Assembly: GCF_900104185.1 (NCBI RefSeq)
Contig: NZ_FNIZ01000015.1
Span: forward strand, 35,326 to 99,325
Reading direction: 5' to 3'
From: Halobacillus aidingensis
Lineage (GTDB): Bacteria > Bacillota > Bacilli > Bacillales > Halobacillaceae
Length of the DNA stretch: 64,000 bases
Made by a program: the position numbers and the translations under genes. This document shows, in pieces, positions 41,590 through 50,754 of the stretch. How positions within the stretch are numbered: position 1 is the stretch's first letter; each line of letters opens with the position of its first letter. Under the pieces are notes generated by a model. That model was not told the origin of the DNA, did not search any database, and saw nothing but the letters and a program-made list of their open reading frames with translations.

Positions 41590-43236
41590 TTATGAGTTAA
41601 AACGGTCGGGAAATGTTGTTAGATCGATGCCCCAAACGAATGGCAGGTAGAAATAAATAGCGATTGTGATCAAAATGACGGCTGCAATATTCAGCCAAAG
41701 CCCGGCTTTGGCCATGTCTGGAATTCTCAAATAGCCACTCCCGAAAACGACGGCGTTCGGTGGGGTTGCAACAGGCAGCATGAAAGCACAGCTTGCCGCT
41801 ACACCCGCTGCAATCATCAGGCTGTATGGGTGTACCGAGATAGCACTGGCTAAAGAAGCCATAATCGGAAACATCATCGTCGCTGTAGCTGTATTGGATG
41901 TAATTTCCGTTAAGAAGATGACTAGTGCTGCAACGATGACAACGATCAAAATCAGACTGACGCCCTCTAAAATCGTTAGCTGCGTACCAATCCATTCGGC
42001 AAGCCCTGTTTCCTGAAATCCTGCGGCAATAGCAAGACCCGCACCAAACAGAAGCAGGATCCCCCACGGGAGTCCTTTCGCTGTGTCCCAATCCAGAAGG
42101 TAATCCCCTCTCTTATTTTTTGAAGGAATGAGAAAAAGAAGAATCGCAGCACTCATCGCGATCATCGTATCGTTGATATTTTCATTGATGTGTACGAGGA
42201 AAAATGATCGGGAAATCCACGCCACGGCTGTCACAGCGAACACGGTCATGACGATTTTTTCTTCTACACTCATGACCCCGAGCGCACGTCTCTCTTCCCC
42301 GATGACTTTTCTGCCACCAGGCAGTTCTTTAATTTTCATAGGGAAAGCAATTTTCACTAAATAGAACCATGCGAGTGCTAGGAACAGAATCGTTAACGGA
42401 ACACCGAACGCCATCCAGCCAGCAAAGCTGATCTCAATTCCGTAGGTTTGTTCAACAACAGCTTTGAAAATCGTGTTGGGAGGTGTTCCGATTAGTGTGG
42501 CAAGCCCACCAATAGAAGCACTATAGGCGACCCCGAGCATGACAGCTTTTCCGAAATTGAAATTGTCGTGATCGACCGTTTCCCCTTTTTTCTTCAACTG
42601 CTCAGAAGCTTGGTAGATGACCGCCATGCCGATCGGGACCATCATCATTGCCGTCGCTGTATTGGAAATCCACATCGACAATGTCCCCGTTGCGACCATG
42701 AAACCAAGCACGATTTGTTCTGTGCTTGTCCCTACGGATGCGATGATGAACAAGGCCATCCGCTTATGCAGGTTCCACTTTTGCATCGCAAGGGCAATGA
42801 GGAAACCACCCATGAACAGGAATATCGTATTATCCCCATAGGAGGAAGCCGTCGTCCCACCGTCCAGCCCTCCAGTCAGAGGAAAAAGAATCAGCGGCAG
42901 AAGGGATGTCGCAGGAATCGGAATCGCTTCTGTGATCCACCATGTGGCAATCCAAATGGTACTCGCCAAAACAGCGACAGCACTTTGCGATAGTCCATCG
43001 GCTTCTAAAAATAGAAGTGTAAGCGCAAACAAAATTGGTCCTAGAAAAAGCCCTACTTTCTGGCGCGTATCAAAGGATGGGCCAGGGTCATGCCCTTCCG
43101 TCTTTTGGTTCGTCTGCGTCACCGTCGAAGATCCGCCGCCATTTCCCGTTACTGTAAACCTCAATAAATTCTTCGCCTCGTAGTGCATCGTCCAAAGGCG
43201 ACTCCACGCCCCACTTAACATTGATTGTGCACCCAT
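41590..43236 (-). CDS. DASS (SLC13) family sodium:dicarboxylate symporter
   Basis: 548 residues with the two SNT motifs that bind Na+ and substrate: WISNTATAMMMVPIG and TEITSNTATATMMFPIMAS. GTPPNTIF and LPVATPPNAVVFGSGYL are further signatures of the divalent anion:Na+ symporters such as SdcS. The N-terminus has an extra, roughly 55-residue hydrophilic part (TVTGNGGGSSTVTQTNQKTE) before the first helix. It likely imports succinate, malate or fumarate with Na+. RBS GAGGT precedes ATG 43236. First gene of an operon with the MFS gene. Confidence 0.9.
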   Translation of the reverse strand: MGAQSMLSGAWSRLWTMHYEAKNLLRFTVTGNGGGSSTVTQTNQKTEGHDPGPSFDTRQKVGLFLGPILFALTLLFLEADGLSQSAVAVLASTIWIATWWITEAIPIPATSLLPLILFPLTGGLDGGTTASSYGDNTIFLFMGGFLIALAMQKWNLHKRMALFIIASVGTSTEQIVLGFMVATGTLSMWISNTATAMMMVPIGMAVIYQASEQLKKKGETVDHDNFNFGKAVMLGVAYSASIGGLATLIGTPPNTIFKAVVEQTYGIEISFAGWMAFGVPLTILFLALAWFYLVKIAFPMKIKELPGGRKVIGEERRALGVMSVEEKIVMTVFAVTAVAWISRSFFLVHINENINDTMIAMSAAILLFLIPSKNKRGDYLLDWDTAKGLPWGILLLFGAGLAIAAGFQETGLAEWIGTQLTILEGVSLILIVVIVAALVIFLTEITSNTATATMMFPIMASLASAISVHPYSLMIAAGVAASCAFMLPVATPPNAVVFGSGYLRIPDMAKAGLWLNIAAVILITIAIYFYLPFVWGIDLTTFPDRFNS

Positions 43237-43364
43237 GCTAATTACCTCACTTTCTATTTATCAAATATGTATGAATATTTACAAATTTTATCATAAAATA
43301 CCCCTTCTTGTAACAAATTCGCATCCACTTAAGACCGATGATTCAACAACTGCCGCTTACTGGA

Positions 43365-43411
43365 AAAAATATACACACCAGGTCATCCATATTATGGATG
43401 ACCTGGTGTGT
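43365..43411 (-). terminator. Terminator of the nagZ-namZ operon
   Basis: An 18-bp perfect stem (43373-43390 with 43394-43411) sharing the core ACCAGGTCATCCA with the hairpin at 40345, then TTTTTT on the minus strand. Confidence 0.88.
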
Positions 43412-43433
43412 CAAATTCTTCCTTATCATATTA

Positions 43434-44714
43434 TTATTTCTTATAAAGGAGGTAATGTTTTCTTACTTTGTTGAAGTCTTTGAGACCGTCTTCCCATCGG
43501 TCTTTCATGTCTTCGACGGATTCGCCGTTTTCGATCGCTTCACGGATCCAGCCATTACCGACTAAAAGATCGAAGAAGGAAACGCCTGCTGAGTTTTCTG
43601 CACGGAACTCGAAGTCTTCTGGATACATGTCATGAATGGTCTTCACGAGGTAGACGCCGGTTTCGACAGCATTGAACTCTTCACGGTCGATCACATGGAT
43701 CTGCACCCCATGCGTCAATTCCCCTGCATGCTTCGAGAAGGACGGTGTAAAGGATGCTGCTCTGAACCTTACCCCTGGTAAGTTGTAGGCGTTCATCTCT
43801 GCCGCCAGATCTGTACTATTGATGAAAGGCGCGCCAATCAATTCGAATGGTTTCGTCGTTCCGCGGCCTTCCGACACATTCGTCCCTTCAATCAAAGCCG
43901 CTCCTGGATAAACAAAAGCCGTATCCACGGTCGGCATGTTCGGTGAAGGTGCAACGAATTCAAGACCTGTCTCGTCATAGTTCATGCCACGTTTCCATCC
44001 TTGCATTTCCACAACCGTCAAGTCCGCACCAATTTCAAATTCCTCATTAAACAACTTCGCAAGCTCTCCGACCGTCATGCCATGGCGAAGTGGGATCGGG
44101 TAGTTTCCGACGAAAGACTTGTAATCTTCATCTAGCACAGGTCCTTCCACCTTTTCTCCACCGAGCGGATTCGGACGGTCAAGCACGATGAATGGAATGT
44201 CATTTTCTTGAGCCGCTTCCATCGCATAAGCCATCGTGTAGATGTACGTGTAAAAACGTGTGCCTACATCCTGGATATCAAACAATAACACATCGATGTC
44301 TTCTAACATTTCCGGGGTCGGTTTGCGTGTCTTCCCATAAAGACTGTACACAGGAACTCCTGTTTTTTCATCAATATAAAAATCCACATACTCTCCAGCC
44401 TGAGCACTGCCTCTCACCCCATGTTCCGGGCCATACAACGCGGTAAGGTTGACATCCTCATCGTTGTGTAACAGATCTACGATGCTGTTCAAGTTTTGAT
44501 CAACTCCGGTCGGGTTTGTAATCAGCCCCACATTCTTGCCTTCAATCAATTCTTTTTCTTCATCTAAAAGAACTTCCACCCCAAGCTTGAAAGGTTCTCC
44601 TTTTTTATCGTGCCCTTTGTGTTTCCCAGGGTTGCCATTATGATCAGCGAAAACGACCGAGAACGTCGACCATGTCATGATTAAAATGACGCCAAGCATC
44701 AACCATTTTTTCAA
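43434..44714 (-). CDS. namZ: Exo-beta-N-acetylmuramidase NamZ (DUF1343)
   Basis: 426 residues. The signal peptide is MKKWLMLGVILIMTWSTFSV followed by VFA. The DUF1343 domain carries GLITNPTGVDQ, LYGPEHGVRGSAQAGEYVD, LFDIQDVGTRFYTYIYTM and VLDRPNPLGG, the pattern of B. subtilis YbbC/NamZ. NamZ removes terminal MurNAc from peptidoglycan fragments outside the cell, and NagZ removes the GlcNAc next to it. Translation starts at TTG 44714 with RBS GGGAGAGGG. It lies 69 bp after nagZ, as in B. subtilis. Amidase and MurNAc uptake genes are not adjacent here. Confidence 0.92.
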   Translation of the reverse strand: MKKWLMLGVILIMTWSTFSVVFADHNGNPGKHKGHDKKGEPFKLGVEVLLDEEKELIEGKNVGLITNPTGVDQNLNSIVDLLHNDEDVNLTALYGPEHGVRGSAQAGEYVDFYIDEKTGVPVYSLYGKTRKPTPEMLEDIDVLLFDIQDVGTRFYTYIYTMAYAMEAAQENDIPFIVLDRPNPLGGEKVEGPVLDEDYKSFVGNYPIPLRHGMTVGELAKLFNEEFEIGADLTVVEMQGWKRGMNYDETGLEFVAPSPNMPTVDTAFVYPGAALIEGTNVSEGRGTTKPFELIGAPFINSTDLAAEMNAYNLPGVRFRAASFTPSFSKHAGELTHGVQIHVIDREEFNAVETGVYLVKTIHDMYPEDFEFRAENSAGVSFFDLLVGNGWIREAIENGESVEDMKDRWEDGLKDFNKVRKHYLLYKK

Positions 44715-44783
44715 AATAACCCTCTCCCTTTTGATTATGATGAAGAAGGGCGTGAAGCCCCTCTACCTGAAAATAGTCCTATT

Positions 44784-46886
44784 CTAGTAGCTCAACCCCG
44801 TACCATATTCAAACAATACGCCACCATCTGTACCTGGAATCGTCACAGGCAGTTGTCCGGTTGGATTGTTTGCACCGAAAATGGTAGCGGCCGTCGCTTC
44901 AAAGCTTGCATCTCTGAATCCGTACTGTGCGATGTAAGCATCTACTCCTGGATAAGCCATAACGTCATAAGGGTTTCGGATTCCGACGCCGATCACTTCT
45001 GTATCTGTGCTCTCCATCACATCCTGCATCAACTGCATTTGAGGATGGTTCGCCGAACGAGAATATACGTTGTACGTGTACGTTCCGAAAATGACTTTGT
45101 CCGCTTCAGCTACCGTCTGTTTTTGCTCAGCTGTCAATTCACTTTTATCTGTGCTGATCAAGGTCGTATTTGAATGGTGGGCAGATACTGCATCCGCAAG
45201 GTCGCCAATGAATCTGTCTCCGATCACCACTACCTGTTCATCACCTGATGCGTCTAAAGGCAGAACCCCATCATTTTTCACAAGCGTAATCGAACGCTCA
45301 GCCGCTTCTTTTTCTACAGCTTTATGTGCCTCTGATCCGACAACTTTTTCCGCTTCTGCGATTTTTTCATCAATCGGTTGCGGCGTTTCTTCTTTAATGA
45401 TCCCTCGGTTCAACTTCAATGTAAGGATCCGTTCCACAGAATCTTCAATCGTAGCCATTGGAATCTCCCCAGACTCTACAGCCTCATAGACCCCTGCAGC
45501 CACTTCCTCGAGACCTACAGGCATGAGCGCAATGTCTGTTCCGGCATTGATCGCACGAATAACGGCATCGACCGGTCCGAAATGGTCAGCAATTGCTTTC
45601 ATATTCAAAGCGTCCGTGACGACGACTCCATCATAATTCATCTCCTCACGCATCAGCCCTGTAAGTACCTTCTTAGAAAGCGTAGCTGGAAGTGCAATTT
45701 CAGTACCATCTTTCTGGGAAATCACTTTTGTATCATCAATTTTAGGGAACGTGATATGTGCGGTCATAATCGCATCGATCCCAGCACCCATCGCCTGTTG
45801 GAACGGATAGAGTTCAACTTCCTTCAGACGCTCCAGATCATACGGAACTTCAGGAAGTCCAAGGTGGGAATCTGTCGCCGTATCCCCATGTCCCGGGAAG
45901 TGTTTCGCCGTCGCAGCTACTCCGTGCTGTTGCAGGCCTTTCGTATAAGCTACACCCATTTTTCCGACGAGCTCTGGATTTTCACCAAAAGAACGAACGC
46001 CGATGACAGGGTTATCAGGATTATTGTTCACATCCATGACGGGGGCAAAGTTCATGTTGATGCCGAGGGATTCAAGTTCAGCTCCGATCACTGAACCTAC
46101 ATTTTCAGCAATTTCTTCCGAACGAGTGGCACCTAAGGCCATATTTCCAGGCATGTCCGTTCCTGATTGAAGACGTGTCACAATTCCGCCTTCCTGGTCG
46201 ATCGTCATAAGCAGTCCGTATTTTTCAGAAGCCGCTTGATAATCGAAGACAAGCTTCGCTGTTTGTTCCGTTGTCACAACGTTTTCACGAAATAAAATGA
46301 CTCCTCCAAGATGATATTTCTGCACCATCTCCTCAATTTCAGGAAGCATTTCCGTAACGTTCTCTCCTTCCCACTTCCTGAAGTCAGGCATGAGCATCTG
46401 ACCAACTTTTTCCTCCATCGTCATGTTGGTAAGTGCATGTTGAACGAGGTCATAGCGATCACCGTCCTGCTTTTTAATGGTCGGTTTGAAATTCGGTTTC
46501 CCTTTTGTTGAGCGGTCCGGTTTAAAATCAAGCGCAATCCGATCTTCGAAATCGCCATTCGATACCGTTACCCACGCTCGTCCCGGCTGCCCTGTAAAAG
46601 TGACTGTACCGTCATCCTCGACAGTGGCAACGTTTGAATTTTCCGATTTCCAAACGAGTCCTTCATTCACCTTTGTGAAATGTCCGTCTTCATACACGTT
46701 CAGTGCGGAAAGAGTAAACTCATTCCCTTCCATCGTTTCATCTGCCTGCGGTACATTCTCAAAGATGATTAAATCCGATAATCCGTCCTCTTCAGCCGCT
46801 TCCACCTTTGTACCCATCAACCACGACGGCAGCATCATGCCCAGGGTCAGCGTCAAGATGAATACCCATTTGCCCGCCATTCTCAT
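44784..46886 (-). CDS. nagZ: Glycoside hydrolase family 3 beta-N-acetylglucosaminidase NagZ
   Basis: 700 residues. Signal peptide near the N-terminus (WVFILTLTLGMMLPSWLMGT) and a roughly 100-residue beta-rich extra N-terminal domain (VWKSENSNVATVEDDG, Big-like) that makes it longer than B. subtilis NagZ (642). The GH3 catalytic TIM barrel then carries MTIDQEGGIVTRLQSGTDMP, TAKHFPGHGDTATDSHLGLP with the His/Asp acid-base dyad, and VVTDALNMKAI with the nucleophile Asp. A C-terminal alpha/beta sandwich domain follows (GVLFEYGTGLSY end). It acts outside the cell together with NamZ. RBS AAGGAGG precedes ATG 46886. A cre site lies upstream. Confidence 0.92.
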   Translation of the reverse strand: MRMAGKWVFILTLTLGMMLPSWLMGTKVEAAEEDGLSDLIIFENVPQADETMEGNEFTLSALNVYEDGHFTKVNEGLVWKSENSNVATVEDDGTVTFTGQPGRAWVTVSNGDFEDRIALDFKPDRSTKGKPNFKPTIKKQDGDRYDLVQHALTNMTMEEKVGQMLMPDFRKWEGENVTEMLPEIEEMVQKYHLGGVILFRENVVTTEQTAKLVFDYQAASEKYGLLMTIDQEGGIVTRLQSGTDMPGNMALGATRSEEIAENVGSVIGAELESLGINMNFAPVMDVNNNPDNPVIGVRSFGENPELVGKMGVAYTKGLQQHGVAATAKHFPGHGDTATDSHLGLPEVPYDLERLKEVELYPFQQAMGAGIDAIMTAHITFPKIDDTKVISQKDGTEIALPATLSKKVLTGLMREEMNYDGVVVTDALNMKAIADHFGPVDAVIRAINAGTDIALMPVGLEEVAAGVYEAVESGEIPMATIEDSVERILTLKLNRGIIKEETPQPIDEKIAEAEKVVGSEAHKAVEKEAAERSITLVKNDGVLPLDASGDEQVVVIGDRFIGDLADAVSAHHSNTTLISTDKSELTAEQKQTVAEADKVIFGTYTYNVYSRSANHPQMQLMQDVMESTDTEVIGVGIRNPYDVMAYPGVDAYIAQYGFRDASFEATAATIFGANNPTGQLPVTIPGTDGGVLFEYGTGLSY

Positions 46887-47006
46887 TCGCCATTCCTCCT
46901 TGATTTATCTATTTGTAAAAGGTGCCTTCCTATCCAAAAAGGCCCTTTTGCAAAACAAGTTTCTAAAACAAGTACCTCTTAAAAGTCGGTTCAGGAGAAA
47001 TATTGT

Positions 47007-47020
47007 TGTAAACGTTTACA
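47007..47020. promoter_or_regulatory. cre site (CcpA operator) upstream of nagZ-namZ
   Basis: TGTAAACGTTTACA is a perfect palindrome and fits every position of TGWNANCGNTNWCA. It lies 121 bp upstream of the nagZ start. Confidence 0.8.
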
Positions 47021-47128
47021 TTTTGTAATAAAAGCGTAACGGAAATAGATATAGTCGTCTATACCACTTAAGGCCCTAATCGTTCTCTTTCTCCCCGTTT
47101 TCCAAACCTTTCCTACTATTCCAATCGA

Positions 47129-47167
47129 CTCATTTTAAAATATTATGTCAGATTATTTTAAAATGAG
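47129..47167. repeat. 14-bp perfect inverted repeat, A/T-rich
   Basis: CTCATTTTAAAATA (47129-47142) pairs with TATTTTAAAATGAG (47154-47167) around an 11-nt loop. It lies between the nagZ promoter region and the terminator of the next operon. No T run, so probably not a terminator. Confidence 0.6.
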
Positions 47168-47181
47168 CGTAAAAAAGTACA

Positions 47182-47208
47182 TAAAAAGAGGCACCCAATT
47201 CAGGTGCC
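47182..47208 (-). terminator. Terminator of the S-box-controlled carrier gene
   Basis: Minus strand GGCACC / GGTGCC stem with a 7-nt loop, then TCTTTTT. Confidence 0.78.
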
Positions 47209-47216
47209 CTTCCCTC

Positions 47217-48536
47217 TTAAGAGGCGTTTTTTAATTCTCTTTTTCCTTTTTCAACAGTGAATTTCGGATATCTGAAAGCAATGGCTAAAAGCCCGGCCAC
47301 GGCTGTAAGCATCGGATAAATGCAAAACGGAACAATCGCGACAGGAGAAATGCTCGCCACACCCGCTACCGCCAGGATTTGTCCGCCATAAGGAATGATT
47401 CCTTGCACGGAACTGGCAAAGATATCGAGAATACTTGCTGAGCGACGCCCTTCAATCCCATATTCATCAGAAATTTGTTTTGCCAGCGGCCCTGCTGTAA
47501 TGATGGAAATCGTATTGTTCGCTGTAGAAAAGTTGACGGCCGTCACAATCCCTGCGATGCCAAGCTCCCCACCGCGATTGGAGTTCACTTTCCTGCTGAC
47601 TGTCTGTAATAAAAATTCGATGCCTCCATTTGCCCGAATCAATTCTACAAGTCCGCCCAGCAAAATCGCAATCATGGCAAGTGTCTGCATATTGGTAAAT
47701 CCATCTCCTACGAGGGTTACAAATTCCATGCCGGAAAATTTGCCGAGTATAAGTCCGACGCTTCCGGCAAAAACAATGCCACCAATAAGAACAAAAATAA
47801 CGTTCACGCCGGCAATTGCAAATCCAAGCACCCCTAAGTAAGGCAGGATTTCCACAATGTTGTACGTGTAGTTTTCCGACAAACTAGCGGATGCATCTGC
47901 CGTCATCACACCAAAGATCACAGCTGTAACAATGGCGGCGGGCAGGACAATGAAGAAATTCGCTTTGAACTTCTCTTTCATCTCTGTACCCTGTGTCCGA
48001 ACAGCAGCAATGGTCGTATCAGAAATAACAGAAAGGTTGTCCCCGAACATCGCACCACTGACAATCGCCCCCATTACCAAGGCAAGCCCGATGTCTGTCT
48101 GCTCTGCGACACCCACACCAATGGGGGCAAGAGCCACAACCGTACCTGTGGATGTTCCCATGGAAATCGAAATGAAGCAGCCGATGACAAACAATCCGAC
48201 GACCATCCAGCCGCCAGGAAGGTAAGTTAAGCCAAGATTGACGGTCGATTCAACCGCCCCCATGCCCGATGCCACAGCAGCAAATGCTCCAGCTAGTAAG
48301 AAAATGATGACCATTAAAATGATGTTCGGGTGCCCTCCCCCTTTCGTCAGTTGGGAGATTTTCGTTTGGAAATCCGTTCTACGGTTCATGGCTAACGCGG
48401 CGAGAATCGCTACGAACAAGGCGACAAGGACAGGCATTTGATAAAAATCTCCTGTGATGATTCCCGATCCGATGAAAAGTAAAATAAAGATCGCAAATGG
48501 GATAAGTGCGAAAGCGTTGCTCAATGGTTTTGTCAT
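47217..48536 (-). CDS. NhaC-family carrier under SAM riboswitch control, probable methionine transporter (MetT-like)
   Basis: 439 residues, 11-12 membrane segments, with GAMFGDNLSVISDTTIAAVR and NFSTANNTISIITAGPLAKQ. It is closely related to the carrier at 26160-27461. The 5' leader is a complete S-box riboswitch with its terminator, so it is repressed when SAM is plentiful. NhaC-superfamily genes under S-box control were predicted to be methionine transporters (MetT) in comparative work on Gram-positive methionine metabolism, which is the most likely role here. A generic Na+/H+ antiporter would not need this control. RBS AAAGGAGG precedes ATG 48536. Confidence 0.83.
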   Translation of the reverse strand: MTKPLSNAFALIPFAIFILLFIGSGIITGDFYQMPVLVALFVAILAALAMNRRTDFQTKISQLTKGGGHPNIILMVIIFLLAGAFAAVASGMGAVESTVNLGLTYLPGGWMVVGLFVIGCFISISMGTSTGTVVALAPIGVGVAEQTDIGLALVMGAIVSGAMFGDNLSVISDTTIAAVRTQGTEMKEKFKANFFIVLPAAIVTAVIFGVMTADASASLSENYTYNIVEILPYLGVLGFAIAGVNVIFVLIGGIVFAGSVGLILGKFSGMEFVTLVGDGFTNMQTLAMIAILLGGLVELIRANGGIEFLLQTVSRKVNSNRGGELGIAGIVTAVNFSTANNTISIITAGPLAKQISDEYGIEGRRSASILDIFASSVQGIIPYGGQILAVAGVASISPVAIVPFCIYPMLTAVAGLLAIAFRYPKFTVEKGKRELKNAS

Positions 48537-48619
48537 GATTTGACCTCCTTTTTATATAACTCATCAGAATAGTTGGTTTTATCCCGAGAAAAGTTCCTGA
48601 TCCACAAGAAGGCCGCAAA

Positions 48620-48780
48620 CAAAAAAGAGCCTTCTCACATAAGAAGGCTCTTGAATCGTATCCGTTCATTCCTTCTTATCTTTCAAGTGATCATCACTTG
48701 CTGGAATTAGCACCGGCCAGCCGATGTTGGTGGTTGCTGAAGCTTCACAGGACCAGTTCCTCTGCTTCTCTTGATAAGAA
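48620..48780 (-). promoter_or_regulatory. SAM-I (S-box) riboswitch with terminator
   Basis: The minus strand carries the S-box pattern in order: P1 5' strand CTTATCAAGAGAAGCAGAGG, the core CTGGTCCTGTGAAGCTTCAG with CAACC, then CGGTGCTAATTCC and the closing GATAAG. The expression platform is a terminator, AAGAGCCTTCT / AGAAGGCTCTT plus TTTTTTG (48620-48652). The P1 3' strand ATAAGAAGG (48671-48679) is complementary to CCTTCTTAT of the terminator 5' arm. SAM binding would thus free the terminator, while its absence forms the antiterminator: an OFF switch. Confidence 0.95.
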
Positions 48781-48802
48781 TTATTCAATTGAGTTAATGG
48801 TT

Positions 48803-48831
48803 ACTTTACAATAAAAACCATCCGATGACAA
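48803..48831 (-). promoter_or_regulatory. Sigma-A promoter of the S-box transcript
   Basis: Minus strand TTGTCA, a 17-bp spacer and TAAAGT; the riboswitch begins about 23 nt downstream. Confidence 0.75.
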
Positions 48832-48851
48832 GTGTTTTTTCAGAAAAAGTG

Positions 48852-49934
48852 TTATCGATCATAACGCCCGATGACTTCCATCGCTTCTTCAGACAAAGAG
48901 GTGTCGATTGCATCATTGAAGTCAATATCTCCACTGATGGCGCCGTTCGCGTCATACATCTCGAATTGTTTCTTAATATCATCGATAAACATTTCCCCGT
49001 TCGGGTCGAGCCCAGTTACGCCTACTTTTTTCCACACGTCAGCGTCTTTCAATGCCGTATGCTTTGTCATGATATCGATCACTTCATCAAGGCCTTCATC
49101 GTGAAGGAACGCATCATTGTAATCGCGCACACCCTTCAGGTAAGCCGCCATAAAGCGTACGGATACGTCGGTTTCTTTTTCGATAAAATCAGGCGATCCA
49201 AGCACCATTGCAATTTGTGCATCTGGAGCGAAATCTGTGGCGTCACCGAAACGAACGTGTAGGTTCTGCGCTTCCCCCTGGGTAATCAATGGTTCGATTT
49301 GAAGAGCGGCATCAATCGACTTGTTGCCCATCGCAGCAAGCATGTTTCCAAAGTCAGACATGAGAACGAATTCCACATCGTCTTCGGTCAGTCCCGCGTG
49401 TTCAAGCATGCGCTGGAAGATATAATCATCCACGGCGTTTCTCGATGAAACGGCAATCCGCTTGCCTTTCAAGTCGCTATAATCTTTGATTTCATCCTGT
49501 AGATCTTCACGAATGACAAAACTGAAATATGAGCTACCATCAAAATAGTGGCCTTTATCGGCAATAATTTTCACGTCAATGCCCTGGGCGATGGCATTGA
49601 AAAAGGAAGCTGTGGAAACGCCGCCGGCAATGTCCACTTCGCCAGCCGCCAGCGCCGGAAGCATGTCGTCACTATTGGCGAATGTCGTAAACTTGATATC
49701 AATGTTGTAATCATCAAAATAGCCTTTTTCCTCAGCAATATAAAAACCGGCTCCCGATGCGGCCCCGTCTTCGGCAATGACGACCGTCGCTTTCTTATCT
49801 AATGGAGCAAAATCGCCGTCAGTGATTTCCCCGCTGCCACTGCCCGTATCCTCCCCATTATCCGCGGAGGCACAGCCGAACAGCACAAAAATGATAAACA
49901 AAAAAGAAAACAGATGACATACTTTTTTCACCAT
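48852..49934 (-). CDS. ABC transporter substrate-binding lipoprotein (SsuA/THI5-like)
   Basis: 360 residues. The lipoprotein signal peptide MVKKVCHLFSFLFIIFVLFG is followed by the lipobox Cys (LFGCASAD). It has a type-2 periplasmic-binding fold of the NMT1/THI5/SsuA group: ASGAGFYIAEEKGYFDDYNI, FANSDDMLPALAAGEVDIAG and DLKGKRIAVSSRNAVDDYIF. This group binds sulfonates, taurine, thiamine precursors or nitrate-like compounds; the ligand here is undetermined. Third gene of an ABC operon (permease, ATPase, binding protein). The S-box carrier starts downstream, with its own promoter. Confidence 0.87.
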   Translation of the reverse strand: MVKKVCHLFSFLFIIFVLFGCASADNGEDTGSGSGEITDGDFAPLDKKATVVIAEDGAASGAGFYIAEEKGYFDDYNIDIKFTTFANSDDMLPALAAGEVDIAGGVSTASFFNAIAQGIDVKIIADKGHYFDGSSYFSFVIREDLQDEIKDYSDLKGKRIAVSSRNAVDDYIFQRMLEHAGLTEDDVEFVLMSDFGNMLAAMGNKSIDAALQIEPLITQGEAQNLHVRFGDATDFAPDAQIAMVLGSPDFIEKETDVSVRFMAAYLKGVRDYNDAFLHDEGLDEVIDIMTKHTALKDADVWKKVGVTGLDPNGEMFIDDIKKQFEMYDANGAISGDIDFNDAIDTSLSEEAMEVIGRYDR

Positions 49935-49958
49935 GGGATTCCAATCCCCTTTCTTTCA

Positions 49959-50732
49959 CTATTTACGCGAACGCTGCACTTCATCCTGGAGATGATTCCA
50001 AATCTCTACAAAATGGTCCGCCATCAAAGGATCCGCCCGTACCTGTTCCATGTTCCTCGGCCTCGGCAGATCGATCCGTTTTTCATCAATGATGGTGCCG
50101 GGCTGCGAACTCATTAACAGAATCCGATCGCTAAGTAGGAGCGCTTCATCTATGCTATGAGTGATAAATAAGACCGTTTTCTTCGTCTCCGACCAGATAT
50201 TCAGAAGTTCTTCCTGCAGAATGAATTTATTCTGCTCATCGAGCGCGGCAAAAGGTTCATCCATGAGGAGAATTTCCGGATCGTTCGCAAACGCTCGGGC
50301 AATGCTGACGCGCTGTTTCATCCCTCCGGAAAGCTCTTTTGGATAGAGTTTAGCGAATTTTTCGAGCCCCACTTTTTTCAAGTAATAAGCCGTTCGTTCA
50401 TTGATCACGTCTGCAGGCAAGTGCCTCATTTTCAACCCAAAACTGACATTGCCTTCAACCGTCAACCATGGAATGACCCCGCGTTCCTGGAAAACCATCG
50501 ACTGGAGTGGACGTTCTTTTTTGCTTTTCGCAATCTCGAACGTCCCCCCGCTCGGCTTTTCTAAATCAGCCAAAATCCTTAAGAGTGTTGTCTTTCCGCA
50601 ACCGCTCGGGCCCACGAGGCAGACAAATTCCCCATCCGCAATATCCAGTGAAATGTCCTGGAGTGCCGTCACGCGGCTCTCTTTTTTATAAAACACTTTC
50701 GTTAAATCCTTAATCGATATTTTAGCCTCCAT
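49959..50732 (-). CDS. ABC transporter ATPase (SsuB/TauB-like)
   Basis: 257 residues with Walker A GPSGCGKTTLLRIL, Q-loop MVFQERGVIPWLTV, signature LSGGMKQRVSIARAF, Walker B ILLMDEPFAALDEQ and switch His in LFITHSIDEAL. It is of the SsuB/TauB/NrtD type that powers SsuA/SsuC-like importers. It begins 22 nt after the permease stop and ends 24 nt before the binding protein gene, in one operon. Confidence 0.92.
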   Translation of the reverse strand: MEAKISIKDLTKVFYKKESRVTALQDISLDIADGEFVCLVGPSGCGKTTLLRILADLEKPSGGTFEIAKSKKERPLQSMVFQERGVIPWLTVEGNVSFGLKMRHLPADVINERTAYYLKKVGLEKFAKLYPKELSGGMKQRVSIARAFANDPEILLMDEPFAALDEQNKFILQEELLNIWSETKKTVLFITHSIDEALLLSDRILLMSSQPGTIIDEKRIDLPRPRNMEQVRADPLMADHFVEIWNHLQDEVQRSRK

Positions 50733-50754
50733 CCCCTCTCGCTCCTTTCATCAG

